From positions 1 to 50,891 of the forward strand of contig JAJRUS010000004.1 of assembly GCA_024277675.1 (NCBI GenBank): a stretch of DNA of 50,891 bases, in the 5' to 3' direction. A program made the position numbers and the translations under genes. The DNA is from a bacterium. GTDB lineage: Bacteria; SZUA-182; SZUA-191; JAJRXT01. Below the pieces are notes generated by a model. It saw only the letters and a program-made list of their open reading frames with translations, had not been told where the DNA came from and searched no databases. Below are positions 24,301 to 32,275 of this stretch, in pieces; within the stretch, counting starts at the first letter, position 1; every line of letters begins with the position of its first letter.

Positions 24301-25189
24301 TGGCCAGGATTTCTGTTCCCACCCCTTTATCGGTGAGTAGCTCTTTAAGCAGTGAGTGGGGTAGTGAACCGTTTATAATATGCACCTTGGAGACGCCGCC
24401 GGCCAGCGCTGCCAACCCGGTCAGCGCCTTTGGTTCCATGCCGCCGGTTATGATGCCTTTTTTGATTAATCGGTTGATTTCTGAAGCCGTAATTGATGAT
24501 ATGAGCTGTGGACTTGAGTCTTCTTTTTGTATTATAATCCCATCTACATCGGTCAATAAAATTAATTTTGCCGCACCAACCGCTACCGCAATTTTTTCCG
24601 CCACAATATCAGCATTTATATTATAGGCTTGTCCCTGTACATCCAACCCAATCGGAGTAACTACCGGAATAATATCTTCCTTGAGTGCATGCAGTATTTC
24701 AGCCCTGACCTCATCTATCTCGCCCACATATTCCAGTTCAGCCAGGCGATGCTTCCGAACCAATAGCAGCTCGCTATGCTGACCCTTCAAGCCGATGGCC
24801 TCGCCGCCCATTTCATGTATCTTTTGCACCAACTGATCGTTTAGCCGATCAAAGGCTTTAATGGCCAGCGCCAGGGTTTTTTCGCAGGTTACCCGATGGC
24901 CCCTGATACGCCTGGTTTCTATTTGCGATTCAGTCAGTAAGTGGTTCAAATGCCGGGAACCGCCGTGTACCAGGATTATCCGCATGCCGATCAAAGACAT
25001 AAACACAATATCTTCCAAAAATGCGTGCCGACAGCTTTCCTTATCCAGGGCGCTACCACCGTATTTAATGACAAAGGTTACCCCGTGGAATTTTTTAATA
25101 TAAGGGATCGCCTCAGCCAGCGCATCCTTGGTAAGCCCATATTTTTTAGCTATCTGGTGGGCTGTTTGTAGTAATATCAGTTCGGTCAA
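24290..25189 (-). CDS. argB: acetylglutamate kinase
   Basis: It phosphorylates N-acetylglutamate, the second step of arginine synthesis. The 299-residue protein shows the kinase motifs FVIKYGGSALD, ILVHGGSRHLN (substrate glycine loop), TPIGLDVQGQAYNINADIVAEKIAVAVGAAKLILLTDVDGI and GGMEPKALTGLAAL. The start is a TTG at 25189 that overlaps the cooC stop as TTGA; no better start exists upstream. The N-terminal helix (MTELILLQTAHQIAKKYG) resembles that of arginine-sensitive hexameric enzymes. Together with the short acetyltransferase at 19.9 kb it covers the first two steps; no other arg genes are here. Confidence 0.95.
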   Translation of the reverse strand: MTELILLQTAHQIAKKYGLTKDALAEAIPYIKKFHGVTFVIKYGGSALDKESCRHAFLEDIVFMSLIGMRIILVHGGSRHLNHLLTESQIETRRIRGHRVTCEKTLALAIKAFDRLNDQLVQKIHEMGGEAIGLKGQHSELLLVRKHRLAELEYVGEIDEVRAEILHALKEDIIPVVTPIGLDVQGQAYNINADIVAEKIAVAVGAAKLILLTDVDGIIIQKEDSSPQLISSITASEINRLIKKGIITGGMEPKALTGLAALAGGVSKVHIINGSLPHSLLKELLTDKGVGTEILARGT

Positions 25190-25962
25190 GAGTGAGCCTC
25201 GCTTTTTTCCAGTAACAATTTATCTGCCAACCGGGACACAACTTGTGCCGCCGGGGCTTCGGCCGGCAGCCTCATCAGCGGAATCCCTTCAGCATCCAGC
25301 CTGGCGATTGTATCATCATGGGGCACAATTCCCCACAGCTTAAGGCCCTGCTCATCTACATGATCCATAAACCGGGGGCTTAGTTCCCCAATGCTGCGGT
25401 TGACTATAAGACCGTAATCCCTGATATCCAGCTTCAACTCCTTAACCAGCTCCACTACCCGGCTAACCGCCTTTAGCCCCCGCAGGCTGGAATCACTGAT
25501 CAGCAATAACAAATCAGCCTGGCGGGTGGTGCGGCGGCTTAAGTGTTCCAGCCCCGCCTCATTATCCAATACCACCAGCGGATAATTTTTAATCAGCTTA
25601 TCTACTAATTTGCGCACCAGATTATTTACATAACAATAACAACCGGCCCCCTCCGGGCGGCCCATGCTCAAGAGATCAAAGCCGCCCGCCTCGATAACCG
25701 CACTCTGGATATGATATTCCAGAAATTCACCATTGCTCATACCCTGGGGAACCTGGCTCATGGAACCCAGGGCTTGATCGCAGATACTGCCGATAGTGGT
25801 TTTGGCTTCCACCCCCAGCACCTCGCCCAGGTTGGCATTAGGATCGGCATCCACTGCCAGTACCGGCCCTTGTTTGCGCCGTAGTAATTCCTTGATTAGC
25901 AGTACGGTCAGGCTGGTCTTACCGCCCCCCCCCTTGCCGGCTACGGCAATAATATAACTCAT
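25186..25962 (-). CDS. cooC: CooC-type CO dehydrogenase maturation ATPase
   Basis: A 258-residue MinD/SIMIBI-class ATPase. The deviant Walker A is VAGKGGGGKTSLTVLLIKEL with the signature Lys, then AVDADPNANLGEVLG, a CxC motif GCYCYVNN that in CooC holds nickel or zinc at the dimer interface, and VLDNEAGLEHLSRRTT. It should help insert nickel into carbon monoxide dehydrogenase, hinting at CO or Wood-Ljungdahl metabolism. No CODH gene is in the window. It heads the minus-strand run with argB coupled directly behind, and faces arsR divergently. The ATG follows GGAG. Confidence 0.92.
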   Translation of the reverse strand: MSYIIAVAGKGGGGKTSLTVLLIKELLRRKQGPVLAVDADPNANLGEVLGVEAKTTIGSICDQALGSMSQVPQGMSNGEFLEYHIQSAVIEAGGFDLLSMGRPEGAGCYCYVNNLVRKLVDKLIKNYPLVVLDNEAGLEHLSRRTTRQADLLLLISDSSLRGLKAVSRVVELVKELKLDIRDYGLIVNRSIGELSPRFMDHVDEQGLKLWGIVPHDDTIARLDAEGIPLMRLPAEAPAAQVVSRLADKLLLEKSEAHS

Positions 25963-26070
25963 GAATTTCAGCTCCGTTTACTGGTTAGCTATGTTTTGGG
26001 TTCAACTATCTCACAAAGTATAGTACAAAAACCTCAGAGATACAACCTCTGCGCATGGTTGTTTTTTTGC

Positions 26071-26098
26071 TTGACAAGAGAATTTGAGGCGGTATAAT
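26071..26098 (+). promoter_or_regulatory. arsR promoter
   Basis: TTGACA (26071-26076), a 16-bp spacer and TATAAT (26093-26098): both hexamers are perfect matches to the housekeeping consensus. The start of transcription near 26105 falls inside the operator that follows. Confidence 0.85.
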
Positions 26099-26125
26099 TA
26101 TATTAGTATATTAGAAATATCTAAT
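26098..26125 (+). promoter_or_regulatory. ArsR operator, copy 1
   Basis: TTATATTAGTAT (26098-26109) is followed by ATTAG-AAATAT-CTAAT (26110-26125), an AT-rich dyad of the type ArsR/SmtB repressors bind. It overlaps the -10 box and start point of arsR, which fits autorepression. The same 12-bp motif and a like dyad recur before the small Cys-rich gene. Confidence 0.65.
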
Positions 26126-26146
26126 TTGATTGGAGGATAACTTAAG

Positions 26147-26437
26147 ATGTTAGCTACCGGCGAACTCTTTAAAATACTAGCTGGCGATAAGCGAATCGAG
26201 ATAATTGAACAGTTAAAAAAGGGCAGCCTGACCGTAAATGTTCTGGCTCAGGCTCTGGGTATCAGCCAGTCTGCTGTTTCCCAGCACCTTCGCATTTTGA
26301 AGTCCGCCGGGCTGGTGAATAAGGAACGACAGGGTTATTTTACTCGTTATTCCATTAATAAGGCCGCCATGGAGAAGTGCCGGAAGCGGCTGAACCGAGT
26401 GTGTAGTTGCGGATGTTTGAATGAGAAAGGGGCGTAG
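26147..26437 (+). CDS. ArsR/SmtB-family metal- or thiol-responsive repressor
   Basis: A 96-residue winged-helix repressor. The recognition helix region is ALGISQSAVSQHLRILKSAGLV and the wing is RQGYFTRYSI. It lacks the classical CVC motif in the DNA-binding helix but ends in a Cys cluster, C78 and C86-S-C88-G-C90, so a ligand such as arsenite, another soft metal or a sulfur species could be sensed there. It has a TGGAGG ribosome site, a consensus promoter, an operator over the promoter and a terminator right at its stop. It is divergent from cooC, so a link to metal handling for CODH is possible but unproven. Confidence 0.92.
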   Translation: MLATGELFKILAGDKRIEIIEQLKKGSLTVNVLAQALGISQSAVSQHLRILKSAGLVNKERQGYFTRYSINKAAMEKCRKRLNRVCSCGCLNEKGA

Positions 26438-26450
26438 CCCTTTTTATTTT
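26426..26450 (+). terminator. arsR terminator
   Basis: AAAGGGGC-GTA-GCCCTTTT followed by a T-rich tail; the arsR TAG stop lies in the loop. This is a compact intrinsic terminator. Confidence 0.75.
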
Positions 26451-26455
26451 GGTTT

Positions 26456-26483
26456 TTATATTAGTATTTGCTAATTCACTAAT
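26456..26483 (+). promoter_or_regulatory. ArsR operator, copy 2
   Basis: The same TTATATTAGTAT 12-mer (26456-26467) and dyad ATTAG-TATTTG-CTAAT (26460-26475), with an extra ACTAAT half-site at 26478-26483, lie 25 nt before the small Cys-rich gene. Identity with the arsR operator implies common control. Confidence 0.65.
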
Positions 26484-26507
26484 ACAAACAGAAGGGTGGT
26501 GATAATG

Positions 26508-26603
26508 ATGGCTGAGAAAAAAAAGGCTTGCGGTTGCGGCTGTATCCCGGACAAGAAACCGGTTACCAAGCAAACCCCAAAAACGCCTCAAAAGGGCAAA
26601 TAA
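26508..26603 (+). CDS. 31-residue CGCGC metal-binding-type peptide
   Basis: A short frame from ATG 26508 (or the adjacent ATG 26505) reads MAEKKKACGCGC then a Lys/Pro/Thr-rich tail ending in KGK. Three Cys in CGCGC mirror the CSCGC end of the ArsR protein encoded upstream. It has a GGTGGTG ribosome-site region at normal spacing and shares the ArsR operator. The composition suggests a soft-metal-binding peptide or chaperone; no function is known to me. It is shorter than the usual cut-off for automatic annotation. Confidence 0.7.
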   Translation: MAEKKKACGCGCIPDKKPVTKQTPKTPQKGK

Positions 26604-26610
26604 GCAGCTT

Positions 26611-26636
26611 GAGGGGGAGGGGCATCCCCTCCCCTC
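26611..26636. terminator. GC-rich hairpin between convergent genes
   Basis: GAGGGGGAGGGG-CAT-CCCCTCCCCTC forms an 11-bp stem with one bulged G and a 3-nt loop, between the end of the Cys-rich peptide gene and the end of the udg gene. There is no long T-run on either side. Confidence 0.55.
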
Positions 26637-26642
26637 CTCAAC

Positions 26643-27344
26643 TCATTTATCATACTCCCGCTGAATCAACTGCATATCCTCCCAGACTTCTTTTTTTGCA
26701 TGCGGATTACGCAGCAGATATGCCGGATGAAAGGTGGGCATTAAGCTTATGCCGTGGTATGAGTGAAAGTGTCCCCGGAGCCGGGAAATGGGTTCGGTGG
26801 TACGCAATAGAGTTTGAGCGGCAAAGGTGCCCAAGGCGCATATTATTTGGGGTCTTATAACCTCCAACTGCTTAAGCAGGAACGGTTCACAGGCGGTAAT
26901 TTCATCTGATTGCGGATTGCGGTTACCGGGTGGTCGGCATTTTATAATATTACAGATATAAACCTGGCTGCGCGCCAAGTTCATGGCCTGGATGATTTTG
27001 GTAAGCAACTGCCCGGCCCGGCCCACAAAGGGCAGCCCTTTAATATCCTCATCCCGGCCCGGCCCCTCGCCCACAAACACCAGCCTGGCCTGCTCATCGC
27101 CATCGCCGAATACAATGTTGGTACGGGTTTCAGATAGTTTGCAACGCCGGCAGTCTCCCAGTTCCTGGCGCACTTGTTCCAATGTGCTACTCCTTTTTTG
27201 GATAACGGTAGTGGCTTTCTGCTGAGGCACAAAACCAGTCAGGCCCAGGCTCCGTTGGTATTCCACATAATTTTTGGTATAAGTTATCAGTTGATCCAGT
27301 TCCCGCCCGGCATTTACATTATCATCCGGCATGTTCCTGCTCAC
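26643..27344 (-). CDS. family 4 uracil-DNA glycosylase (iron-sulfur type)
   Basis: It removes uracil from DNA to repair cytosine deamination. The 233-residue protein has an N-terminal extension (about 60 residues), then CRRCKLSETRTNIVFGDGDEQARLVFVGEGPGRDEDIKGLPFVGRAGQLL, with the GEGPG motif A, and MPTFHPAYLLRNP as motif B. The Cys pairs (CRRC; IIKC and TACEP) should bind the [4Fe-4S] cluster of this family. Start GTG 27344 overlaps coaBC by 23 bp; ATG 27332 is an alternative. It ends the remA-gmk-coaBC-udg unit. Confidence 0.93.
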   Translation of the reverse strand: MSRNMPDDNVNAGRELDQLITYTKNYVEYQRSLGLTGFVPQQKATTVIQKRSSTLEQVRQELGDCRRCKLSETRTNIVFGDGDEQARLVFVGEGPGRDEDIKGLPFVGRAGQLLTKIIQAMNLARSQVYICNIIKCRPPGNRNPQSDEITACEPFLLKQLEVIRPQIICALGTFAAQTLLRTTEPISRLRGHFHSYHGISLMPTFHPAYLLRNPHAKKEVWEDMQLIQREYDK

Positions 27345-28527
27345 AAAGACATTCCATTTTATCCAGGATAACTTGAGCCGCTTTTTGCTTACTCATAAGC
27401 GGATGTTCCTCAACCACTCCCGCTTTATCAATAATGGTTATGGCATTGGTATCGACCTCAAAGCCGACTCCCGGCCGGGATACATCATTGGCTACGATTA
27501 AATCCAGTTTTTTTTGCTTTAGTTTTTGCTTAGCATTTTTTATAATATCTTCCACCTCAGCCGCAAAACCAATCAGCAGCCGATCCCCCTTTTTATGACT
27601 CACCTGGGTCAGGATATCGGTAGTGGACACTAAGCTTAAGGGTAGCTCCTGCGAGCTTTTTTTGAATTTGCCCTTAATTTGCTTAGCCGGCGTATAGTCG
27701 GCTACCGCCGCCGCCATAATAAGCGCATCATGTGCCTTAAAATACTTCGATACCGCCTGATACATCCCGTAAGCCGTATCTATTTCGATAAACCGCACCC
27801 CATCTGGCGGGGATAAACTGGCCGGCCCGCTGATTAAAGTCACCTCGGCGCCCCGCTTTTGGGCCTCACCCGCTAAGGCATAACCCATTTTACCCGACGA
27901 GGGGTTAGAGATAAAGCGCAATTGATCGATATACTCCCTGGTTGGCCCGGCGGTCACCAGGATTTTTTTGCCGGCCAGGCCGGCTTTGGCCGCTAAGTGT
28001 TTTATCACCCGCTCCACAATCATTGAAACCTCGGTCAGGCGACCGGCCCCCTCGCCGCCGCAGGCCAACTCACCGACTCCGGGCGCAATTATATCTACCC
28101 ATCGCTCTTTTAAAATTTTTATATTATCCTGCACTGCCGGATGAGCCCACATGTTTTTATTCATAGCCGGGGCAACCAAGACGGGGATTTTAAGCGCCAG
28201 ATATAAAGTAGATAAAAAATCATCGGCGATCCCCTGGGCGAATTTACCGATGATATTGGCGGTGGCCGGGGCGACCAGCAACAGGTCTGCCTGCTCTGCC
28301 AGGCTTATGTGCTGTAAGCGGGGAAGCTGCTGCCCGAAAGTATCCAGCAGCACCGGCTCTCCCGATAACACCTCCAGCGTAAGCGGGGTGATGAACTCTT
28401 TAGCATGCCGGGTCATTACTACCGTAACCTGGGCGCCCAGCTTTTTTAGCTCCCGTACAATTAAAGCCGCCTTATAGGCGGCGATGCTTCCGCTAACCCC
28501 CAGGGCTATATGCTTGCCAGCTAACAT
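27322..28527 (-). CDS. coaBC: bifunctional phosphopantothenoylcysteine decarboxylase/synthetase
   Basis: It joins 4-phosphopantothenate to cysteine and then decarboxylates the product, two steps of coenzyme A synthesis. In 401 residues the N-terminal flavin-dependent CoaC half shows LGVSGSIAAYKA, QHISLAEQADLLLVAPATANIIGKFA, PAMNKNMWAHPAVQDN and ACGGEGAGRL, and the C-terminal CoaB half shows ILVTAGPTREYIDQLRFISNPSSGKMG, AAAVADYTP and the Lys-rich KFKK segment. It starts one base after gmk. The rpoZ gene that often lies between gmk and coaBC is missing. Confidence 0.97.
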   Translation of the reverse strand: MLAGKHIALGVSGSIAAYKAALIVRELKKLGAQVTVVMTRHAKEFITPLTLEVLSGEPVLLDTFGQQLPRLQHISLAEQADLLLVAPATANIIGKFAQGIADDFLSTLYLALKIPVLVAPAMNKNMWAHPAVQDNIKILKERWVDIIAPGVGELACGGEGAGRLTEVSMIVERVIKHLAAKAGLAGKKILVTAGPTREYIDQLRFISNPSSGKMGYALAGEAQKRGAEVTLISGPASLSPPDGVRFIEIDTAYGMYQAVSKYFKAHDALIMAAAVADYTPAKQIKGKFKKSSQELPLSLVSTTDILTQVSHKKGDRLLIGFAAEVEDIIKNAKQKLKQKKLDLIVANDVSRPGVGFEVDTNAITIIDKAGVVEEHPLMSKQKAAQVILDKMECLCEQEHAG

Positions 28528-28528
28528 C

Positions 28529-29152
28529 TTATTTTTTCCTGTTACGGCAGCGTTCGGCTATGATAATGGAACTAAGCTCTACCATCGCCTGATCAAAAAT
28601 CTCATTTATTATTAAATAATCGTAATCCGGGCAATGGGTCAACTCCTGGGCTGCATTATGAATGCGGGTTTGTATCTGGCGGCTCGAATCGCTGGCCCGT
28701 TCTTTTAAGCGTTGCTCCAGCATATCTAAAGAAGGCGGGATAACAAAGACCAATACGCTGGGCAAGCTTTGCCGCCTGATCTGTAGCGCGCCCTGTACAT
28801 CGATGTCCAGCAGTACATCCAAACCCTGTTCCTGTTGCTTACTGATAAACTCCTTGCCGGTTCCATAAAGGTTCCCATGAACTTCGGCCCATTCCAAAAA
28901 CTGCCCTTCTGCTACCATCTGCCTAAACTGCTCTTCACCAATGAAAAAATAATCCTTACCCGAAACCTCCTGCGGGCGAATGGGGCGGGTGGTATAGGAA
29001 ATGGAATAGGAAAGCTGCGGGATTTCCTTTAATGCCTGCCGGCAAAGCACTGTTTTACCGGCTCCCGAAGGGCCGGACACCACAAACAGTTGTCCCTTCT
29101 TTTTGGTTTGGGTAAGGCCGGAAATTAATCTGTCTGTTGACTCACACTGCAT
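28529..29152 (-). CDS. gmk: guanylate kinase
   Basis: It phosphorylates GMP to GDP. The 207-residue protein has the P-loop [36 protein letters not shown] (GMP-binding Ser/Arg/Tyr), [14 protein letters not shown] and [11 protein letters not shown]. The N-terminal extension before the P-loop is about 25 residues. The ATG at 29152 overlaps the remA 3' end by 28 bp; an in-frame later start is possible but lacks a ribosome site. Confidence 0.96.
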   Translation of the reverse strand: MQCESTDRLISGLTQTKKKGQLFVVSGPSGAGKTVLCRQALKEIPQLSYSISYTTRPIRPQEVSGKDYFFIGEEQFRQMVAEGQFLEWAEVHGNLYGTGKEFISKQQEQGLDVLLDIDVQGALQIRRQSLPSVLVFVIPPSLDMLEQRLKERASDSSRQIQTRIHNAAQELTHCPDYDYLIINEIFDQAMVELSSIIIAERCRNRKK

Positions 29153-29418
29153 GTCTTATCTATACCCTCTTCAGCTACTATCCCTTCATGGGAAAAACGT
29201 TGGGCAATTGTCTCCGGCTGAACGGCGGACAGAATAACATGGTCACTGTCGGTAATGATAATAGCCCTGGTTTTGCGGCCATGAGTAGCATCCACTAATT
29301 TTCTATCCTCTTTGGCGCCTTTTTTAACCCGCTTCATCGGCGCCGAAGCCGGGGTCAATATTGCCACTACCCGGGAAGCCACTATTACATTTCCGAAACC
29401 AATGTTTATAAGCCCCAT
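29125..29418 (-). CDS. remA: RemA (DUF370) DNA-binding regulator
   Basis: A 97-residue RemA-family protein: [30 protein letters not shown] and [29 protein letters not shown] are family signatures. In Bacillus RemA forms ring-shaped oligomers that wrap DNA and activate matrix and osmoprotection genes. Here it precedes gmk and coaBC as in Bacillota. The ATG has AAAGGGGG at good spacing. The C-terminal tail (about 15 residues, CSVSQQTD) is extra and overlaps gmk. Confidence 0.94.
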   Translation of the reverse strand: MGLINIGFGNVIVASRVVAILTPASAPMKRVKKGAKEDRKLVDATHGRKTRAIIITDSDHVILSAVQPETIAQRFSHEGIVAEEGIDKTCSVSQQTD

Positions 29419-29453
29419 GTAACCCCCTTTTTTATTTATGGTTTGGTTTATAC

Positions 29454-29762
29454 TTATAGCAAACCCGGTATATTCATGCCCCCGGTCAGACCGCTTATGG
29501 CCTGTTTCATCATCTCCTGGGCATCAGTCTGGGCTTTATTTACCGCAGCCAACACCATATCCTGCAACATTTCCACATCTTCGGTGGCTTCCGGAGCAAT
29601 TTTCAGCTCCAGCAGTTGCTGGTTACCGTTAACCGTAGCTACCACCATGCCGCCACCCACCGAAGCTTCCACTGTTTTCTGCCCCACCTCTTCTTGTACC
29701 CTGGCCATTTTGGATTGAAGCTGCTGAGCCTGTTTTAGTAAATTGCCAAAACCCTTCGCCAT
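29454..29762 (-). CDS. ybaB: YbaB/EbfC nucleoid-associated protein
   Basis: A 102-residue protein with the family pattern of an N-terminal coiled helix ([33 protein letters not shown]), central beta strands ([15 protein letters not shown]) and a C-terminal helix with AAVNKAQ and a Met/Gly-rich tail ([10 protein letters not shown]). Members bind DNA as dimers and are commonly encoded after dnaX. The usual third gene, recR, is absent; remA follows. Confidence 0.95.
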   Translation of the reverse strand: MAKGFGNLLKQAQQLQSKMARVQEEVGQKTVEASVGGGMVVATVNGNQQLLELKIAPEATEDVEMLQDMVLAAVNKAQTDAQEMMKQAISGLTGGMNIPGLL

Positions 29763-29885
29763 AAATTCCTCCTTAGGTTCAAGTTATGTAATTGGTTGTT
29801 ACATATCCATATAGATTATTATGGAACTGCCACCAAATAGCAAGTTTATCCAAATTTTAAAAAATAGTTTTGCTGCCCGGTTGAT

Positions 29886-29928
29886 AAAAAGGGGGTGCGA
29901 CCAACGGGAGCGAAGGGGGAATCCCCCT
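29886..29928 (-). terminator. hairpin after dnaX
   Basis: On the minus strand AGGGGG-ATT-CCCCCT (29928-29914) is followed by a further CCCCC and TTTTT at 29895-29886, so two competing stems can form with the T-run behind the second. It lies 25 nt after the dnaX stop. Confidence 0.45.
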
Positions 29929-29952
29929 AAAATGGCCTGGGCGACACGCCCA

Positions 29953-31674
29953 TTATGCCGGTTCAAACCCGGATAACTCTTCATCGACAAAATCGGCCGG
30001 TTGCTGCCTGATATCCTTTACGCTTACAACCTGCCCGTTAAACAGGGACATTGCCTGCTCAACCAGGGGTTCTTTAATTTGCGGTGCAGGCTGAACCTTT
30101 TTAGTTCCAGCTTGGGCAACCGGCGTAACCGACCCCTTAGCCAACAGTTTTTGAGCAAATTTAAGCTTTACCTGAGGCCCCAGGGTATTTTTAACAATAT
30201 CCTCTATCACCCGGCGGTTATCAGCATCTGTCGCCTGGTTTTTAAAAAACTTCGTATCAAAGGCAATAGACAACTCCTGGTCAGTGAACTTGGCTATGGT
30301 TCCATGCTTTAAAACAGCCCCCAGGGAGGGTTTTCTCGAACTTACCCCGGTCAGTATCTTTTGCCAGACTTTGGCCGGATTATCAAGTTGTAATTCTGAT
30401 GTTTGCGACGATATTGATTCTATCGGTAATTCTGTTGGCTGCGGTGGCGTTTTATCGGCTATCGAGGTTTGAACCGGTGAAGATTTTAACGGTTCGGTAA
30501 CCGTAGCAGCCGGCCTGAATTGCGCAGCTACCGGATTAGCCTCCAGATTGCTTAATCTGGCTAAAATATCCTCTACCGGCAACAGCGGCTTAATCTCAGT
30601 CAGTTTAAGCAAGATAACCTCCAGCACCACCCGGCCATTTAAGGCCCGCCTAAGCAGCTCTTCATCCTCCAGCATAATCTTAACCAACTGAATCAACTCC
30701 GGCGTGGATGCTTTTTCCGCCTGCTGTTTTAATACGTTTAACTCCTCATCGGTGACCTCCAGCAAGCCCTCCGGTTTTTTACATATTTTTAATAACAATA
30801 AATTTCTGAAATGACCGACCAACTGTTGGGCGAAATAAACCGGGTTGCAGCCTCCATTCGCCAACTGCTCGATTAACTGCAATACCCGTTGTCCATCCCG
30901 GGTTAATACGGCGTCAGCCACCGCTTCAATCAGCACCCTATCCACTAAACCCAGAATCCGATCAATATCCGCATCCGCTATGCCCTGGTCGCTGCTGGCA
31001 ACGACCTGATCCAGGATGCTCTGAGCATCGCGCATACTGCCTTCGGCCGCCCTGGCAATCTTATGCAGGCTGCTGTGACCAATATCGATTCCCTCTCTGG
31101 CTGAAATATCGGTCAGGTTGGCAATTATATCCGCCAGCGGAATTTTCTTAAAATCAAAGCGTTGACAGCGGGAAATGATAGTAGCCGGCAGTTTCTGGGG
31201 TTCGGTGGTGGCAAAGATAAATTTTACGTGCGCCGGCGGTTCCTCCAGGGTTTTAAGTAGCGCATTAAAGGCCGGGGTAGACAGCATATGCACCTCGTCA
31301 ATGATATATACCTTGTAGCGCCCGCTGGCGGGGGTGTATCTGACCTTCTCCCTAAGCTCGCGAATATCATCCACGCTGTTGTTGGAAGCGCCGTCTATTT
31401 CCACCACATCCAGATAATTTCCGGCTGAAATCTGCTTGCAGGCTGAACATTCATTACACGGGGTAGGCGTAGGGCCATTTTCACAGTTTAATGCCCGCGC
31501 CAATATACGGGCGGTGGTGGTCTTGCCCACTCCCCGCGGGCCGGAGAATAAAAAGGCATGCCCCACCCGCCCGATTGATATAGCATTCTTTAACGTGCGG
31601 GTTATATGCTGCTGACCAATTACCTCATCAAAGGTGGTCGGCCTATACTTACGGGCTATTACTAAATAACTCAT
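29953..31674 (-). CDS. dnaX: DNA polymerase III subunit tau/gamma
   Basis: The clamp-loader ATPase of the replisome. The 573-residue protein has Walker A GPRGVGKTTTARILARALNC, the zinc-binding Cys set (ALNCENG...PCNECSACK), Walker B DEVHMLSTPAFNALLKTLEEPP, the sensor TTEPQKLPATIISRCQRF and the DNA-polymerase III domain III region. The C-terminal third (after about residue 390) is the tau extension and ends in IRQQPADFVDEELSGFEPA. No slippery run typical of frameshifting to gamma stands out. It heads dnaX-ybaB, downstream of SRP RNA and tRNA-Ser. Confidence 0.97.
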   Translation of the reverse strand: MSYLVIARKYRPTTFDEVIGQQHITRTLKNAISIGRVGHAFLFSGPRGVGKTTTARILARALNCENGPTPTPCNECSACKQISAGNYLDVVEIDGASNNSVDDIRELREKVRYTPASGRYKVYIIDEVHMLSTPAFNALLKTLEEPPAHVKFIFATTEPQKLPATIISRCQRFDFKKIPLADIIANLTDISAREGIDIGHSSLHKIARAAEGSMRDAQSILDQVVASSDQGIADADIDRILGLVDRVLIEAVADAVLTRDGQRVLQLIEQLANGGCNPVYFAQQLVGHFRNLLLLKICKKPEGLLEVTDEELNVLKQQAEKASTPELIQLVKIMLEDEELLRRALNGRVVLEVILLKLTEIKPLLPVEDILARLSNLEANPVAAQFRPAATVTEPLKSSPVQTSIADKTPPQPTELPIESISSQTSELQLDNPAKVWQKILTGVSSRKPSLGAVLKHGTIAKFTDQELSIAFDTKFFKNQATDADNRRVIEDIVKNTLGPQVKLKFAQKLLAKGSVTPVAQAGTKKVQPAPQIKEPLVEQAMSLFNGQVVSVKDIRQQPADFVDEELSGFEPA

Positions 31675-31733
31675 GTGTGTTTATCACCATAATCCTATAG
31701 CATATAAAATTGGCAAAAAGACCTTATTAATTA

Positions 31734-31813
31734 ACCACAAAGATCACAAAGCACACAAAGAATTAATAAATTAAAATCTTTTTTCCCTTTGTGCTCTTTG
31801 TGTGCTTTGTGGT
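31734..31813. repeat. inverted repeat of the ACCACAAAG-CACAAAG type
   Basis: ACCACAAAGATCACAAAG (from 31734) and its imperfect reverse complement ending CTTTGTGGT (31787-31813) flank about 26 nt of AT-rich DNA. Each arm is made of repeated CACAAAG. A further direct pair, ATCCTGTTAATCCTGTC, follows near 31831. Such short elements recur between genes in many environmental genomes and are probably dispersed repeats. Confidence 0.7.
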
Positions 31814-31862
31814 GAAAAATCCCCGCTTTTATCCTGTTAATCCTGTCAAAAAATAAATAAAT

Positions 31863-32134
31863 GGCCGTGCACCAGTCTTCGCTCGGCGTTCCTTTCATAC
31901 TGATTAAGCAGCCAACTCCGATTCAGGCATCCCCGCGGCACACCGAGGTTTTTACTTACCGCTGCTTCCTTCCGGACCTGACGGGGTTCGTAAATCTCGA
32001 TTGCGCAGGACCCAAACATCAACACCGCTTACTTAACCAATAATAAAAGACTACCGACCTCAAATACTGGAATTCAGTCCCGCTATAGCGGATTTCGGGT
32101 ACAGGGCACCGCTGACGCCCCACCTAGCACGGCC
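31863..32134 (-). ncRNA. ffs: signal recognition particle RNA, long (Alu-domain) type
   Basis: On the minus strand the RNA runs from GGCCGTGCTAGGTGGGG to GGTGCACGGCC, and these ends pair (GGCCGUGC/GCACGGCC). It contains the 5' Alu-domain stretch (GGUAGCGGUGCCC-like, here GTCAGCGGTGCCC), GTGTTGATGTTTGGGTCC, and the invariant helix 8 core CAGGTCCGGAAGGAAGCAGC with CGGTGTGCCGCGGGG. The 272-nt length and layout match Bacillus scRNA, not the roughly 114-nt 4.5S RNA. It scaffolds Ffh in membrane targeting of proteins. A T-rich run (TTTATTTATTTTTT) follows the 3' end as terminator. Confidence 0.95.
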
Positions 32135-32143
32135 AAACCAGCC

Positions 32144-32221
32144 ACGGGCTGGATTTTTCCTGCCCGTAACTTTTTTAAACTGACCTCGCCCCCTGTTGAC
32201 CTACCAGTCAAGAGCGGGGGC
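32144..32221. other. two hairpins between tRNA-Ser and SRP RNA
   Basis: GCCCCC/GGGGGC with an inner TTGAC/GTCAA stem occupies 32188-32221, and ACGGGC-T-GGA/TCC-T-GCCCGT with a TTTT loop occupies 32144-32167. On the plus strand the latter is followed by AACTTTTTT. They could end the tRNA transcript or belong to the SRP RNA precursor. Confidence 0.4.
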
Positions 32222-32275
32222 TTAGGTTTTGGTAAATTCAATTATAATTTCCTATATATGGACAAAAACGGTAAT

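Noticed and set aside
24192-24626. 144-residue plus-strand frame
   Set aside because: Antisense to argB and its hairpin cluster; no ribosome site.
26042-26068. ACAACC/GGTTGT stem followed by seven T, terminator-like on the plus strand
   Set aside because: No plus-strand gene lies upstream; the stem is only 6 bp with a 9-nt loop and it precedes the arsR promoter.
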